A stretch of DNA of 64,000 nt from contig DISW01000001.1 in assembly GCA_002422605.1 (NCBI GenBank), positions 377,114 to 441,113 on the forward strand, read 5' to 3'. This document shows, one piece after another, positions 26,097 through 34,893 of this stretch (positions are counted from its first letter, which is position 1; each line of letters starts with the position of its first letter). Source of the stretch: Bacteriovoracaceae bacterium UBA6200 (lineage in GTDB: Bacteria > Bdellovibrionota > Bacteriovoracia > Bacteriovoracales > Bacteriovoracaceae). The translations under genes and the position numbers were made by a program. The notes below the pieces were generated by a model. It was not told the origin of the DNA. It ran no database searches and was given only the letters and a program-made list of their open reading frames with translations.

Positions 26097-26126
26097 AGTA
26101 TGACCTTTTCTATTTTCTCACGTCAA
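26097..26126 (-). promoter_or_regulatory. Candidate promoter of the iscR-like/desulfurase operon
   Basis: On the minus strand TTGACG (26121-26126), an 18-nt spacer and CATACT (26097-26102). It lies in the 300-bp gap between tsaE and the regulator, which otherwise shows only the palindrome at 26011-26038 and no convincing gene. Confidence 0.5.
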
Positions 26127-26268
26127 CTTTTAAATCTGAAACAATTCTCTATTTTCCGTAGGGGCATTCAAGAACGCAAAAAATGGGAATACTATCCGCC
26201 ACTTAACTCAGGTGCTGTTAGACCCTGGTGTTAAAATGTCTCCGGGCAAAAACTTCCGACAAAGTAAG

Positions 26269-26730
26269 TTAGTCTTCTGAAAGTGAGTATAAAACGAAGT
26301 TACGGGAAGGACCTTCTTCATTACTACTGGATGAATTTTCAATGATAGAAATTTCTAAAAGGTAAGGAGTAAAGTTCTCCGGAAGCTCCCTTAGAAGCCG
26401 GCGGGCAAACTTCATTCCCCATTCAACAAAAAAATACTGTTTATCTTCCAGATATATCGGAAGCTCAAGTTGAAGAATTTCTTCATTCTGTTCTATTCGG
26501 TAAAGATCTGCATGAAGGATACCCTTACTTTCCGATAGAATCGAATAGGTAGGACTAAAAGTTTCTTTATCACCTATGAAATTCTGGGTGAATGTAGTCT
26601 TCCCTGCCCCTAAATCACCTTCCAAAATAATCATGGCCGGTATTTTAGTCAGCTCTTTTAATTCATAAACGATGTAGGGCAGATCAGATTTATAAACTTT
26701 TTTCCATTCACGAATGATCTTCTTATTCAT
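26269..26730 (-). CDS. tsaE: tRNA threonylcarbamoyladenosine biosynthesis ATPase TsaE
   Basis: 153 residues. Walker A is EGDLGAGKTTF (about 37-47), followed by the family's FSPTYSI switch, HADLYRI and FFVEWGMKF. TsaE works with TsaB and TsaD to make t6A37 on ANN-decoding tRNAs. Last gene of the cdaA-cdaR-glmM-pdxJ-nnr-tsaE run, starting 1 nt after nnr. Essential in most bacteria; cytoplasmic. Confidence 0.95.
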   Translation of the reverse strand: MNKKIIREWKKVYKSDLPYIVYELKELTKIPAMIILEGDLGAGKTTFTQNFIGDKETFSPTYSILSESKGILHADLYRIEQNEEILQLELPIYLEDKQYFFVEWGMKFARRLLRELPENFTPYLLEISIIENSSSSNEEGPSRNFVLYSLSED

Positions 26731-26731
26731 C

Positions 26732-28324
26732 CTAATCCTTTAGCATTTCATCCAGCGCCTTAAATGCTTCCGGAAAAGAATCAATCAAGTTAGTCGCTGT
26801 CATTGGTCTTACACCGAGCTTTTCAGCAGCAAACTGACCTGACCAGGTATGGATAAGGACTCCAAGAAGAATAGTCCGATTAAGGTTTTCATACACATTA
26901 TAAAGAGAGTCTCTCTTTTTAAGATTTGCTTCCTGACCGATTAGACCACCCAAAATCCCTGCTAAAACATCACCCACTCCACCGGAGGCCATCCCATCGT
27001 TTGGGGAGAAATTAAAGAAAGTCTTACCATTAGCAAGTCCGAGATAAGTACAAGGACCTTTAAGAATGACTGAGCAATTAATGCGCTCAATTGTTTCTTT
27101 CAAATAGTGGTAAGGTTCATTTTTCACATCTTCCAAAGGAATACCTGTGAAGCGTGAGAATTCACCAAAGTGAGGAGTCATCAAAGTGGGAGCATTCCTA
27201 AGTTTAAAAACTTCGGCATCATCTTTAATGTTAAGAACGTTAATGGCATCAGCATCAAGAACAACCGGCCCAGAGAAATTATTTAAGATCTCAAGCACCA
27301 AAGCTCGGGCGCGAAGTGAACGAGCAAGACCTGGGCCTATGACAATTGAGTCGTATTTATCAAGCCCTTTGATAAGTTTACCCCACTTGGACTGATCATG
27401 AGGAATATAACCTGTCATCACTTCAGGAATAAGTCGTGAGATAAATTCCTGATATTGAGGCTCCCATGTGCAGGCGGTAACCAGACCTGCGCCCACTTTA
27501 ATCGCTGCCGTACTGGACATAACTAGAGCACCTGTAAGGCCATGGGACCCACCGATAACAAGGGTGTGTCCAAAAATCTTTTTATCTCCGAATTTATTTC
27601 GCGCAGGAGGAAGACTATCTTTTAAATCTTCATCTAATAAAAACTTATCACCATTTTTGTTGATGATTGAAAGAGGAAGACCACTTGGAATGACCTCTAC
27701 TTCACCAACATGGTGAGGACCTGAAGCCTGGTAATAGCCGAGCTTAGGAAGACCTACTGCAAGAGTGAGATCGGCCTTAATGGCATTACCTTGAATAAGA
27801 CCAGAATCCCCTTCAACCCCTGTCGGGATATCAAGAGCAATTGAAAAGGCTTTCTCCTGGTTTACCAGATTGATCACATCATAAAGAAAATGAGAAAGAG
27901 GAAGTCTCACCCCGGTGCCAAAGATCGCATCGATGATAATTTTTGGGGCAGTATTGTGATGAAAATAACTTTCCAATGCGACAACATCATCAATAGGGGT
28001 AACCTTAACTCCGTAGTTAACAGCTATTTTTAGCTGTTCTTTAACTTCATTTGAACAGTCATTTTCTTCAAATAATAAGAAAGCGCGGGTATCGTAACCC
28101 ATACTGGAGAGATGACGGGCCATTGCAAGACCGGTTCCACCATTGAAACCTTTCCCAATGAGAAAGATAAGTTCACCGAGTCGAATGTCATCGCCCAATT
28201 TTTTTACAACTGCATGGGCACTAAGAAGTGCCACATTCTCTATAATAAGTTTTTCCGGGAAATTGAATTGGGTTTGTGCAAGTTTTTCCAATTCTTTCAT
28301 TTCACTATGGGTGACAATTCTCAT
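26732..28324 (-). CDS. nnr: Bifunctional NAD(P)H-hydrate epimerase / ADP-dependent dehydratase
   Basis: 530 residues. The N-terminal YjeF domain (about 1-215) is the epimerase, with GKGFNGGTGLAMARHL, IDAIFGTGVRLPL and LDIPTGVEGDSG. The C-terminal ribokinase-like domain (about 225-520) is the dehydratase, with HTLVIGGSHG, GPGLARS, TPHFGEF and GMASGGVGDVLAG. It repairs hydrated NADH and NADPH. Cytoplasmic. It directly follows pdxJ; in many relatives acpS sits between them, and acpS is absent here. Confidence 0.95.
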   Translation of the reverse strand: MRIVTHSEMKELEKLAQTQFNFPEKLIIENVALLSAHAVVKKLGDDIRLGELIFLIGKGFNGGTGLAMARHLSSMGYDTRAFLLFEENDCSNEVKEQLKIAVNYGVKVTPIDDVVALESYFHHNTAPKIIIDAIFGTGVRLPLSHFLYDVINLVNQEKAFSIALDIPTGVEGDSGLIQGNAIKADLTLAVGLPKLGYYQASGPHHVGEVEVIPSGLPLSIINKNGDKFLLDEDLKDSLPPARNKFGDKKIFGHTLVIGGSHGLTGALVMSSTAAIKVGAGLVTACTWEPQYQEFISRLIPEVMTGYIPHDQSKWGKLIKGLDKYDSIVIGPGLARSLRARALVLEILNNFSGPVVLDADAINVLNIKDDAEVFKLRNAPTLMTPHFGEFSRFTGIPLEDVKNEPYHYLKETIERINCSVILKGPCTYLGLANGKTFFNFSPNDGMASGGVGDVLAGILGGLIGQEANLKKRDSLYNVYENLNRTILLGVLIHTWSGQFAAEKLGVRPMTATNLIDSFPEAFKALDEMLKD

Positions 28325-28326
28325 AA

Positions 28327-29088
28327 TTAACCTTTAAGCGGATATTTATTCATCAGTGTTAGCATTTCTTTCACCACATGCCCGAGACCAATAAATACTG
28401 ACTCTGCAATGATCCAGTGACCGATATTATATTCTTCAAATAATCCCTCTTCGAGAAGAGGAACCAGAGATTCAAGAGTGAGCCCATGTCCGGCATGAAA
28501 GCCCCATCCGGCACTTTTAATTATTTTAGCACCTTCTCGATATTTTCCCAGATGATCCGTTAGATCATTTCCCTGTAAAAAATCCCGGGCATATTCACCG
28601 GTATGAATTTCTACAGCGTCGGCCTTAAGAGAGAGGCATTTTTGTAAAACAATCTCATCACCTTCAACAAATAATGAAATTCGAGTGGAAGGAGAATGGG
28701 CCTTAATTTCATTACAGGCCTTCTTAACTCTTTCAAAGTTCTGAGGATCAATGACATCAAGTCCACCCTCAGTTGTTCGCTCCTGTCGTTTTTCCGGAAC
28801 CAGACAAATCCATTCAGGTTTTTGTTTGATGGCAATTCCAATCATTTCTTCAGAGCAACCCATTTCTAAATTCATGGGAAGCTTCATTTTATGGCAGACA
28901 TCATGAACAGCTGGCACATCATGGTCTTGAATGTGACGGCGATCTTCACGCAAATGGATAGTAATTTGATGAGCACCTGTTGCAAGTGCTACTTCAGCCG
29001 CGCGGAAAACTTCGGGATAAAATTCTCCTCTTTGTTGGCGTAAAGTGGCCACATGGTCAATGTTTACGCCTAAACGTGCATATTTCAT
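28327..29088 (-). CDS. pdxJ: Pyridoxine 5'-phosphate synthase
   Basis: 253 residues, TIM barrel. N-terminal NIDHVATLRQQRG, the phosphate and metal region HLREDRRHI, and C-terminal GHGLTLESL and NIGHWIIAESVF match PdxJ. It condenses 3-amino-2-oxopropyl phosphate with deoxyxylulose 5-phosphate to make vitamin B6 as pyridoxine phosphate, the cofactor precursor used, for example, by the desulfurase nearby. Cytoplasmic, 2 nt from glmM and 2 nt from nnr. Confidence 0.97.
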   Translation of the reverse strand: MKYARLGVNIDHVATLRQQRGEFYPEVFRAAEVALATGAHQITIHLREDRRHIQDHDVPAVHDVCHKMKLPMNLEMGCSEEMIGIAIKQKPEWICLVPEKRQERTTEGGLDVIDPQNFERVKKACNEIKAHSPSTRISLFVEGDEIVLQKCLSLKADAVEIHTGEYARDFLQGNDLTDHLGKYREGAKIIKSAGWGFHAGHGLTLESLVPLLEEGLFEEYNIGHWIIAESVFIGLGHVVKEMLTLMNKYPLKG

Positions 29089-29090
29089 TA

Positions 29091-30449
29091 TTAACCTAAA
29101 GCCTTGGCAACGACTTTTACCAGCTCATCACATAATGAGAGCACCAGCCTTTGGTCACGGCCTTCAACCATTACTCTCGCAAGAGCTTCTGTTCCGGAGT
29201 ATCTTAAAAGAATCCGCCCTTCTTTACCGAGTTTATCCTCAGCACGAGTCATTGCTTCTTTGATCTCAGGAACTTCTTCAAAAGGAACTCTCTTTGCCAC
29301 CCGAACGTTTTTCATCTCTTGGGGAAATAGTTCAATTTCGCTAGTCAGCTCGCTCAGGTCCCGATCATAAAATTTAATACTCTCAATCACTTTAAGAGCA
29401 GCAAGAATACCATCTCCTGTTGTGGAGTATTTTTTAAAGACCAGGTGACCAGAGGGTTCTCCTCCAAAGAGAGCGCCACTTTGTCTCATGTGTTCAACGA
29501 TATATCGGTCACCAACTTGAGTTCGGATAAATTTCAAACCATGTTTAGTAAGATAATACTCAAGCCCAAAATTACTCATCACCGTACCAACGACCTCATT
29601 GGTAGGCCCAATTTCCTGGTTATCTTTTAAAAATTTTCCACAAAGACCAATTAGTTTATCTCCATGAACAATAGATCCAAAATGATCGACGATGGTTAAC
29701 CGGTCTCCATCTCCATCGAGACAAACACCCAGGTCAGCACGATATTTTTTTACAGCTTCAGCGCATGCTTGAGGATAAAGGGCCCCGCAGGAATCATTGA
29801 TATTAGTTCCATTGGGATTATTTCCCAAAGAAATCACTTCAGCACCAAGCTCTTCAAACACTGTAGGGCCTAGTTTGTAACCCGCACCATTGGCACCATC
29901 CACGACAATTCTTAACCCCTCTAAAGAATATTGAGGAGAAAGGGCCGCCTTAGTGTGAACAATATAACGACCGATTACTTCATCCAGGCGTTTTGCATTC
30001 CCTAATTGGTTTCCAGTTTTTTGTGGAATTAAAGAAGGGTCAAGAATCATTTTTTCAAGTTCTAGTTCAATTTCATCCGGAAGCTTATGTCCCGTGCGGT
30101 CAAAAATCTTAATTCCATTATCTTCAAATGAATTATGGGATGCAGAAATCATAACTCCAGCATCGGCCCTCATACTTTGAGTCACGAAGGCTACACCAGG
30201 TGTCGGCAAAGGACCAGTAAGAATGGCACGTCCCCCTTGAGAACATACTCCAGCAGAGAAGGCCTGCTCCAGCATATAACAGGAAAGTCGGGTGTCTTTT
30301 CCAATAATAATAAGAGGTTTTTTTGAAAAGTTTTGTTGGAAGTAACTGGTTACGGCCCGCCCTAAAGCGAAGGCCACTTCACCAGTCATAGGGAAAACGT
30401 TGGCCTTACCACGAATACCATCGGTTCCAAATAATTTGCGACCTGACAT
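29091..30449 (-). CDS. glmM: Phosphoglucosamine mutase
   Basis: 452 residues. The active-site loop is GVMISASHNSFEDNG (from residue 98; the phosphoserine is in ISASHN). The metal-binding DGDGDRL, the sugar-binding GGEPSGH and the C-terminal RYSGTEALARVM are all present. It converts glucosamine-6-phosphate to glucosamine-1-phosphate for UDP-GlcNAc, hence peptidoglycan and LPS. It lies next to cdaR-cdaA; in Gram-positives the same trio is linked because GlmM binds and inhibits CdaA. Cytoplasmic. Confidence 0.97.
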   Translation of the reverse strand: MSGRKLFGTDGIRGKANVFPMTGEVAFALGRAVTSYFQQNFSKKPLIIIGKDTRLSCYMLEQAFSAGVCSQGGRAILTGPLPTPGVAFVTQSMRADAGVMISASHNSFEDNGIKIFDRTGHKLPDEIELELEKMILDPSLIPQKTGNQLGNAKRLDEVIGRYIVHTKAALSPQYSLEGLRIVVDGANGAGYKLGPTVFEELGAEVISLGNNPNGTNINDSCGALYPQACAEAVKKYRADLGVCLDGDGDRLTIVDHFGSIVHGDKLIGLCGKFLKDNQEIGPTNEVVGTVMSNFGLEYYLTKHGLKFIRTQVGDRYIVEHMRQSGALFGGEPSGHLVFKKYSTTGDGILAALKVIESIKFYDRDLSELTSEIELFPQEMKNVRVAKRVPFEEVPEIKEAMTRAEDKLGKEGRILLRYSGTEALARVMVEGRDQRLVLSLCDELVKVVAKALG

Positions 30450-30493
30450 AGATGACTCTCTTTAAGAATAAAACTAGTTTTTAATATATCATT

Positions 30494-31414
30494 TTATTCA
30501 ATATTCACAATAATGGTCTTGGGAGATATCTCCAATAGGTGCATCGATGGTGGAAGGATCACCTTAAGTGGTACTTCAAGCCGGCCCCTGGCTCCACTCG
30601 GGATGTCGGCCCAGACTTGTACAGAAGATGATATGTTTGATCGGTTTTTCAAGACCTTCTCCGCCACCAGAAGCTTTACTGTGGCAAACTTTACATTTCC
30701 AATAATCTTTCTATTCTCAGAAAGATATCTGATGGAAAGTCCCTTAAGTGTGAGATTCGAACTCGAAGCTTTTAACTGATAATGAAATTTAACATCGAAC
30801 CCGCCAGTAATGGTCATTCGTTCATCTGTCAGAGCTATTTCAACAGGGACTGATTCATGTCCCGGGAGTCCATCAAGTTCAATCGGCCGGACAGGAATCT
30901 CTTTAAGTTTTGATATCAAGGAGCGAGGCCCATAAACCTCAACTTCAGATGGTTCCAAACGGGTCTTTCCAAGGGACAGTTTATCCGGCAATTGTCCGGT
31001 AAATTGCAATTTCAAAGGAACAATCTTACTGGCCTTTTTCTCCAGTTTTATATCAAGCCTCCGAGGAAGGACTCTTTCAACAACCATCCCGAATGGGAGG
31101 TTTAACTGGGCAGGATTTATATCAATACTGAAGTTAAGCTGCTTTTTTGTATTGGCCCGGTTAAGGTCAATCACCAGCCGGTCTTCTCTTTCAGATACTG
31201 TTCTGACAAAGGCACGAGGTCCTTCAATCATAAATGTAACTTCCTGAACGGGTTTTGTAGCAAAGACCATATCCGTGGGTAATATATATTCTAAAGCGAC
31301 CGTCTTTTCAAACTTCACTTTTTCTGAATTTAGGACATAGGCCCAAAGAAAGACAGAAAGAAAAATAGATAGGAACTTCAAAGAATGTTTTTTAAGCCGG
31401 TTTTTCATGGTCAC
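30494..31414 (-). CDS. cdaR: YbbR-domain protein, CdaA regulator CdaR
   Basis: 306 residues. One N-terminal membrane anchor (about 12-28, LKFLSIFLSVFLWAYVL) is followed by roughly three YbbR repeats, each with a pattern like PLKLQFTGQLPDKLSLG and SEVEVYGPRSLISKLKEI. The bulk lies outside the inner membrane. In Firmicutes CdaR binds CdaA through the membrane and modulates c-di-AMP synthesis. GTG at 31414 overlaps the cdaA stop; ATG 31408 is an alternative two codons in. Confidence 0.88.
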   Translation of the reverse strand: MTMKNRLKKHSLKFLSIFLSVFLWAYVLNSEKVKFEKTVALEYILPTDMVFATKPVQEVTFMIEGPRAFVRTVSEREDRLVIDLNRANTKKQLNFSIDINPAQLNLPFGMVVERVLPRRLDIKLEKKASKIVPLKLQFTGQLPDKLSLGKTRLEPSEVEVYGPRSLISKLKEIPVRPIELDGLPGHESVPVEIALTDERMTITGGFDVKFHYQLKASSSNLTLKGLSIRYLSENRKIIGNVKFATVKLLVAEKVLKNRSNISSSVQVWADIPSGARGRLEVPLKVILPPSMHLLEISPKTIIVNIE

Positions 31415-32217
31415 GAGCGACCCCCAACAGACTCGGCACCACCTACCCGATCAATTTCCAAAAGGAACTTACGAAGATACTTTCTCAGCGCTTCATCATT
31501 TTCCATCAGATGGAATACGCCGTTGTAACAAATATTAATACGGCCTGTCTCTTCAGAGACTGTCACAACAACTGCATCTGAAATCTCTGTGATCCCCAAG
31601 GCAGCCCGATGCCTTGTCCCATAGTGACGATCAATTTCAACGTTTTTAGAAAGGGGAAGAAAACATCCCGCCGCTTGAATAACACCGTTATAGATAATAA
31701 TGGCACCATCATGAAGAGGAGAATTCGTTTGAAAGATGGAATAAATAATATCTGAATGAATTCTGGAATCTAATCTTGTTCCGGATGAAGAATAATTAAG
31801 AAGGCCGTGATTCTTTTCAAAAACAATGAGGGCCCCAGTTCTTTCTCTTGCCAGCGCGGTGCAAGCAGCAACAACTTCCTCGATCTGCTGATCAAAGGCG
31901 CTGCGCCCTGCACGACCAATTAATCGTGTACTGGAAATTGAAACGAGAGCACTTCTGATTTGATCCTGAAAGAGAACAATCAGAATAATGAAGAGGTAAT
32001 CAAAAAAGTTTTGTAGAACCCAGGACAAAGAATAAAGTTCATAAAATTCTGAGAACCACCACAGCATAGCGAGGGCCATGATACCAAAAAGCATTTGATA
32101 GGCGCGAGTGCCTTGGATGATCAAAAGGAAGCGGTAGACAATGATCGCCACCACTGCAATATCAAGCAGATCAAGAAAGCGGAAATTGGCAAGGATAATG
32201 CCTATTTGTTCCAACAA
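31411..32217 (-). CDS. cdaA: Membrane diadenylate cyclase CdaA (c-di-AMP synthase)
   Basis: 268 residues, three N-terminal membrane helices (about 15-90) and a DisA_N cyclase domain with DGA at 170-172 and RHR at 202-204, the two catalytic motifs, both intact. It makes c-di-AMP from two ATP. The start is TTG (32217, or a second TTG at 32214 that is better spaced from GAGG). First gene of the cda-glmM operon. c-di-AMP synthases are less common in Gram-negatives than in Firmicutes, so a second messenger tied to cell-wall state and osmolyte control is implied. Confidence 0.93.
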   Translation of the reverse strand: MLEQIGIILANFRFLDLLDIAVVAIIVYRFLLIIQGTRAYQMLFGIMALAMLWWFSEFYELYSLSWVLQNFFDYLFIILIVLFQDQIRSALVSISSTRLIGRAGRSAFDQQIEEVVAACTALARERTGALIVFEKNHGLLNYSSSGTRLDSRIHSDIIYSIFQTNSPLHDGAIIIYNGVIQAAGCFLPLSKNVEIDRHYGTRHRAALGITEISDAVVVTVSEETGRINICYNGVFHLMENDEALRKYLRKFLLEIDRVGGAESVGGRS

Positions 32218-32229
32218 AACCTCATTTCA

Positions 32230-32258
32230 TTTATAACGATGTAAAACTTATCGGTGAA
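32230..32258 (-). promoter_or_regulatory. Candidate promoter of the cdaA operon
   Basis: On the minus strand TTCACC (32253-32258), a 17-nt spacer and TATAAA (32230-32235). Initiation would fall only a few nt upstream of the TTG start, implying a very short leader. Confidence 0.5.
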
Positions 32259-32271
32259 TTCTAGTGGAAAT

Positions 32272-32296
32272 AAAGGGGATCAGATAGATCCCCTTT
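32272..32296 (-). terminator. Terminator after the PilZ-GAF regulator gene
   Basis: AAAGGGGATC (32272-32281), loop AGATA, GATCCCCTTT (32287-32296): a perfect 10-bp stem 8 nt past the stop. The minus-strand tail TTTATTTCC is U-rich. It separates the regulator from cdaA. Confidence 0.7.
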
Positions 32297-32304
32297 AAAA
32301 AAAA

Positions 32305-34266
32305 TTATGCTGCAGATTTTTTGGATTCTTCAGGGGCGGCAGGAGTTTTCAAATTTTCGATGATCTCGTCAGACATAAGCATTTTTTTACGAAGGGCTTC
32401 GCGGGAAATACCCATGCTTGCTGCGGCCTTCGACTTATTACCCTTATGACGTTTAATTTCTGCCAGAATCATTTCGCGCTCAACCAAGGCAACCCTATCT
32501 TTTAAAGGAAGATTTGGATCATCAGCATGCGGGATATTCTCTAGAAGACAACTACCCGACTTGGATAAGTCAATGATCGGGGAAGATTTACTGCCCAGAT
32601 CAGAGATAACATGAGCTTTCGGATTATAAAGGACTGCCTTTTCCACTGCTTTTTCCAGCTCAGATACGTTACCTGGCCATGAATAATGAAAAAGTTGATC
32701 TTTCACAATGTCAGTAAAGTCTTTTAATAAAAGTCCTTGCTTACGACATTCCCGTCTAAGGCAAGCACTCAGAAGGTCATCTATATCAAGAGGACGCTTT
32801 CTTAGAGGTTCAATATTAACCTCAGAGGACACCATATAGTTATAAAGGTCCGGATTAAAACTCCCCTCATCCTCAATCATACTTTTAATATTTTTGCTCG
32901 AAGTAAAGATAGCTCTAACATCCAAAGAAATATGAGAACCAGGGATGCGGCGGCTTTTCAGAACTTCAACCAGTTTTATTTGTAAATGAAGAGGCATAAA
33001 TGAGATCTCATCAAAGACGACAGTACCGCCAATAGACTCTTCTAATTTACTCTTATAGTTTTCATTTCCAAAAAGTTCCCGGCTTAAAGTAGCTTCATCA
33101 ATCCCTTTGCAAGAGATAACAAAGTACGGTGCAAGCCCTCTTTTACCTTCATTATGAACAATTCGGGCGAAAAGTTTTTTACCTGTACCTGGTTCCCCCG
33201 TAACAAAGAGAGGAGAATCAATATCTTTCAGGCGAACAATTGCCTTACGAATCTCAGAAGTCTGAGGAGATCTTCCAATCCAAGCGTATTCCCGGTCATA
33301 AGGAGTCGAGAATCGACGGATCAGAGACTTTTCTGACATCGGATTATAGTTATGGAATACAGATGAAAGGATCAAGGCCAGAACCTTCATCGTCTTCTCA
33401 TCCTCTACAGTAAAACGATCTTCATTTCTTTTATTTAAAACTTCAATGACACCAATGATCTTATCTTCACGATTTGAAATCGGGCTGCAAAGAATAGAAC
33501 GGGTGTCAAAACCCGTCATTTTATCCATTTCTTCTGAGAAACGAACCTTGTCGGTAGTGGCATCAATATTGAGAGAGACACCGGTAGTAAAAACAGAACC
33601 AGCGATACCTTTTCGGTAATCAAATTTTAGAAGTTCTTTATCAATACCCAAAGCCGCTACAGCTTCAAGCTCATTGGTTTCAGTATTAATAAGAAAAATT
33701 GATGCCCTCTGACCGTTCAGAATGCGAACGATTTCTTCCAGCATGCTTTCAACAAATTTTTCTTTATTACCAAACTGAGTAATATCTTTAAACAAAGAAA
33801 GAAGAAGAGAAAACATCTCGAAGCCCTCTTTCTCAGAAGCATAATGCTGAGTCAGGGCAAGTTGTACTAAGCTATCTTTCAACCTCTCCGGTGGAAGACT
33901 TTGGATATACTGTTCAATGAAGCGCTTCATGTTTCCATAATCTTCTGAATCTAGCTCAGCACCATAGTTCATACTTCCATCTGAACTGGAACTAACGTCA
34001 TGAAAGGCACGAACAATGCTTGCACCAAAATCAAAACGAAGTCTTTTAAACTGAATAGAGCAACGAAGAACTGTTCCTACAGGTAGAGCACAAGTCGTAG
34101 TAAAACCCATCCCGGTCATACTGACATCAAGAAGTTTTACCTTATCGATAAACTCATAACGACCTTGTTCGTTCTCAAACTCCATTAAAAACTGCACATC
34201 ATCCCTGGATTCAACCGGAACTCGGAAGGATTGGTAGTATTTAAATTCAGAAAAACTGGTCAACAT
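32305..34266 (-). CDS. PilZ-GAF-AAA-Fis regulator, degenerate sigma-54-activator type
   Basis: 653 residues from ATG 34266 (AAGGGAGA site); a longer frame to 34293 is less likely. Order: PilZ-like domain about 10-120 (LLDVSMTGMGF, but no clear RxxxR), GAF about 160-310, AAA+ about 330-545, Fis-type HTH about 600-640 (NKSKAAASMGISREALRKK). Walker A (GEPGTGKK) and Walker B (VVFDEI) are present. The GAFTGA loop that touches sigma-54 is missing: LFGNENYKSK runs straight into ESIGGT. The usual R-finger segment FRxDLYYRL reads FNPDLYNYM. ATPase-driven sigma-54 activation is therefore doubtful, and it may act as an ordinary DNA-binding regulator. Confidence 0.85.
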   Translation of the reverse strand: MLTSFSEFKYYQSFRVPVESRDDVQFLMEFENEQGRYEFIDKVKLLDVSMTGMGFTTTCALPVGTVLRCSIQFKRLRFDFGASIVRAFHDVSSSSDGSMNYGAELDSEDYGNMKRFIEQYIQSLPPERLKDSLVQLALTQHYASEKEGFEMFSLLLSLFKDITQFGNKEKFVESMLEEIVRILNGQRASIFLINTETNELEAVAALGIDKELLKFDYRKGIAGSVFTTGVSLNIDATTDKVRFSEEMDKMTGFDTRSILCSPISNREDKIIGVIEVLNKRNEDRFTVEDEKTMKVLALILSSVFHNYNPMSEKSLIRRFSTPYDREYAWIGRSPQTSEIRKAIVRLKDIDSPLFVTGEPGTGKKLFARIVHNEGKRGLAPYFVISCKGIDEATLSRELFGNENYKSKLEESIGGTVVFDEISFMPLHLQIKLVEVLKSRRIPGSHISLDVRAIFTSSKNIKSMIEDEGSFNPDLYNYMVSSEVNIEPLRKRPLDIDDLLSACLRRECRKQGLLLKDFTDIVKDQLFHYSWPGNVSELEKAVEKAVLYNPKAHVISDLGSKSSPIIDLSKSGSCLLENIPHADDPNLPLKDRVALVEREMILAEIKRHKGNKSKAAASMGISREALRKKMLMSDEIIENLKTPAAPEESKKSAA

Positions 34267-34460
34267 GGGATCTCCCTTTAAGACTATACCCATGACTTAT
34301 CGGCATGGGGCCCATAAACTTGAGTGTTTCTGCCTTTAAAACTTGGCAGTCCCAAATTGTCTAAATTATTGACATCCCTGGAAGATCTTTCAGAGAGAGT
34401 TCTGTAAAACCCTAAAACATGAGAAAAAGAATCTACCTTTTAAACCATCAGGAATTTGTC

Positions 34461-34892
34461 ATGACTAAGCTCTTTATTCTCATCGCTCTCACTTTTTCGA
34501 TCAGTGCTCTGGCCGAGGATTTTAACGTGCGTGGCCTTAAAGTTGGTGACCGCCTTGAAGGAGTGAATAAACTCACTAAGCGGGAATGTCGAATTGACGT
34601 CATCAAAAAAGAACAGCTTGAAGATCAGCAGACAATTGTGATTGTTGTAGACGGTAAAGAGAACGAAGAAATGCGTTTAAGGTTCCGCAAGGGGCTTTTA
34701 ACTTACGAATACGTGGCCGACCTACAAGAAGTCAAAGATCAGATAAGCCAGACGAGCGTCAAATCCAGTGCCATTTTAAAAACTGGCAAGATATCGGATA
34801 TGACAACCTTTCGAGTCGTACAAGAAACAACTACCCCGGATAACTTTTCTTTGAATACATTGGTTCATTGTCAGAAGCTGGTCCGCTCATAG
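34461..34892 (+). CDS. Small secreted protein, paralogue of 41941-42375
   Basis: 143 residues from ATG 34461 (AGGA upstream), giving a clean signal peptide, MTKLFILIALTFSISALA. The mature part has FNVRGLKVGDRLEGVNKL followed by a Cys (RECRIDV) and ends with a second Cys (LVHCQKL). The protein at 41941-42375 has the same layout (LEVGDVLTGIDVVSQKNC, C-terminal IDCKF) and the same length. I do not recognise a family. Probably periplasmic with one disulphide; role unknown. Confidence 0.75.
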   Translation: MTKLFILIALTFSISALAEDFNVRGLKVGDRLEGVNKLTKRECRIDVIKKEQLEDQQTIVIVVDGKENEEMRLRFRKGLLTYEYVADLQEVKDQISQTSVKSSAILKTGKISDMTTFRVVQETTTPDNFSLNTLVHCQKLVRS

Positions 34893-34893
34893 A

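Noticed and set aside
26100..26234. 44-codon plus-strand frame in the tsaE-iscR gap
   Set aside because: No good ribosome site, no recognisable protein, and it runs antisense through the predicted iscR promoter.
34343..34360. Sigma-54-like GG/TTG boxes upstream of the secreted protein at 34461
   Set aside because: The second box lacks GC and the spacing is off by two.
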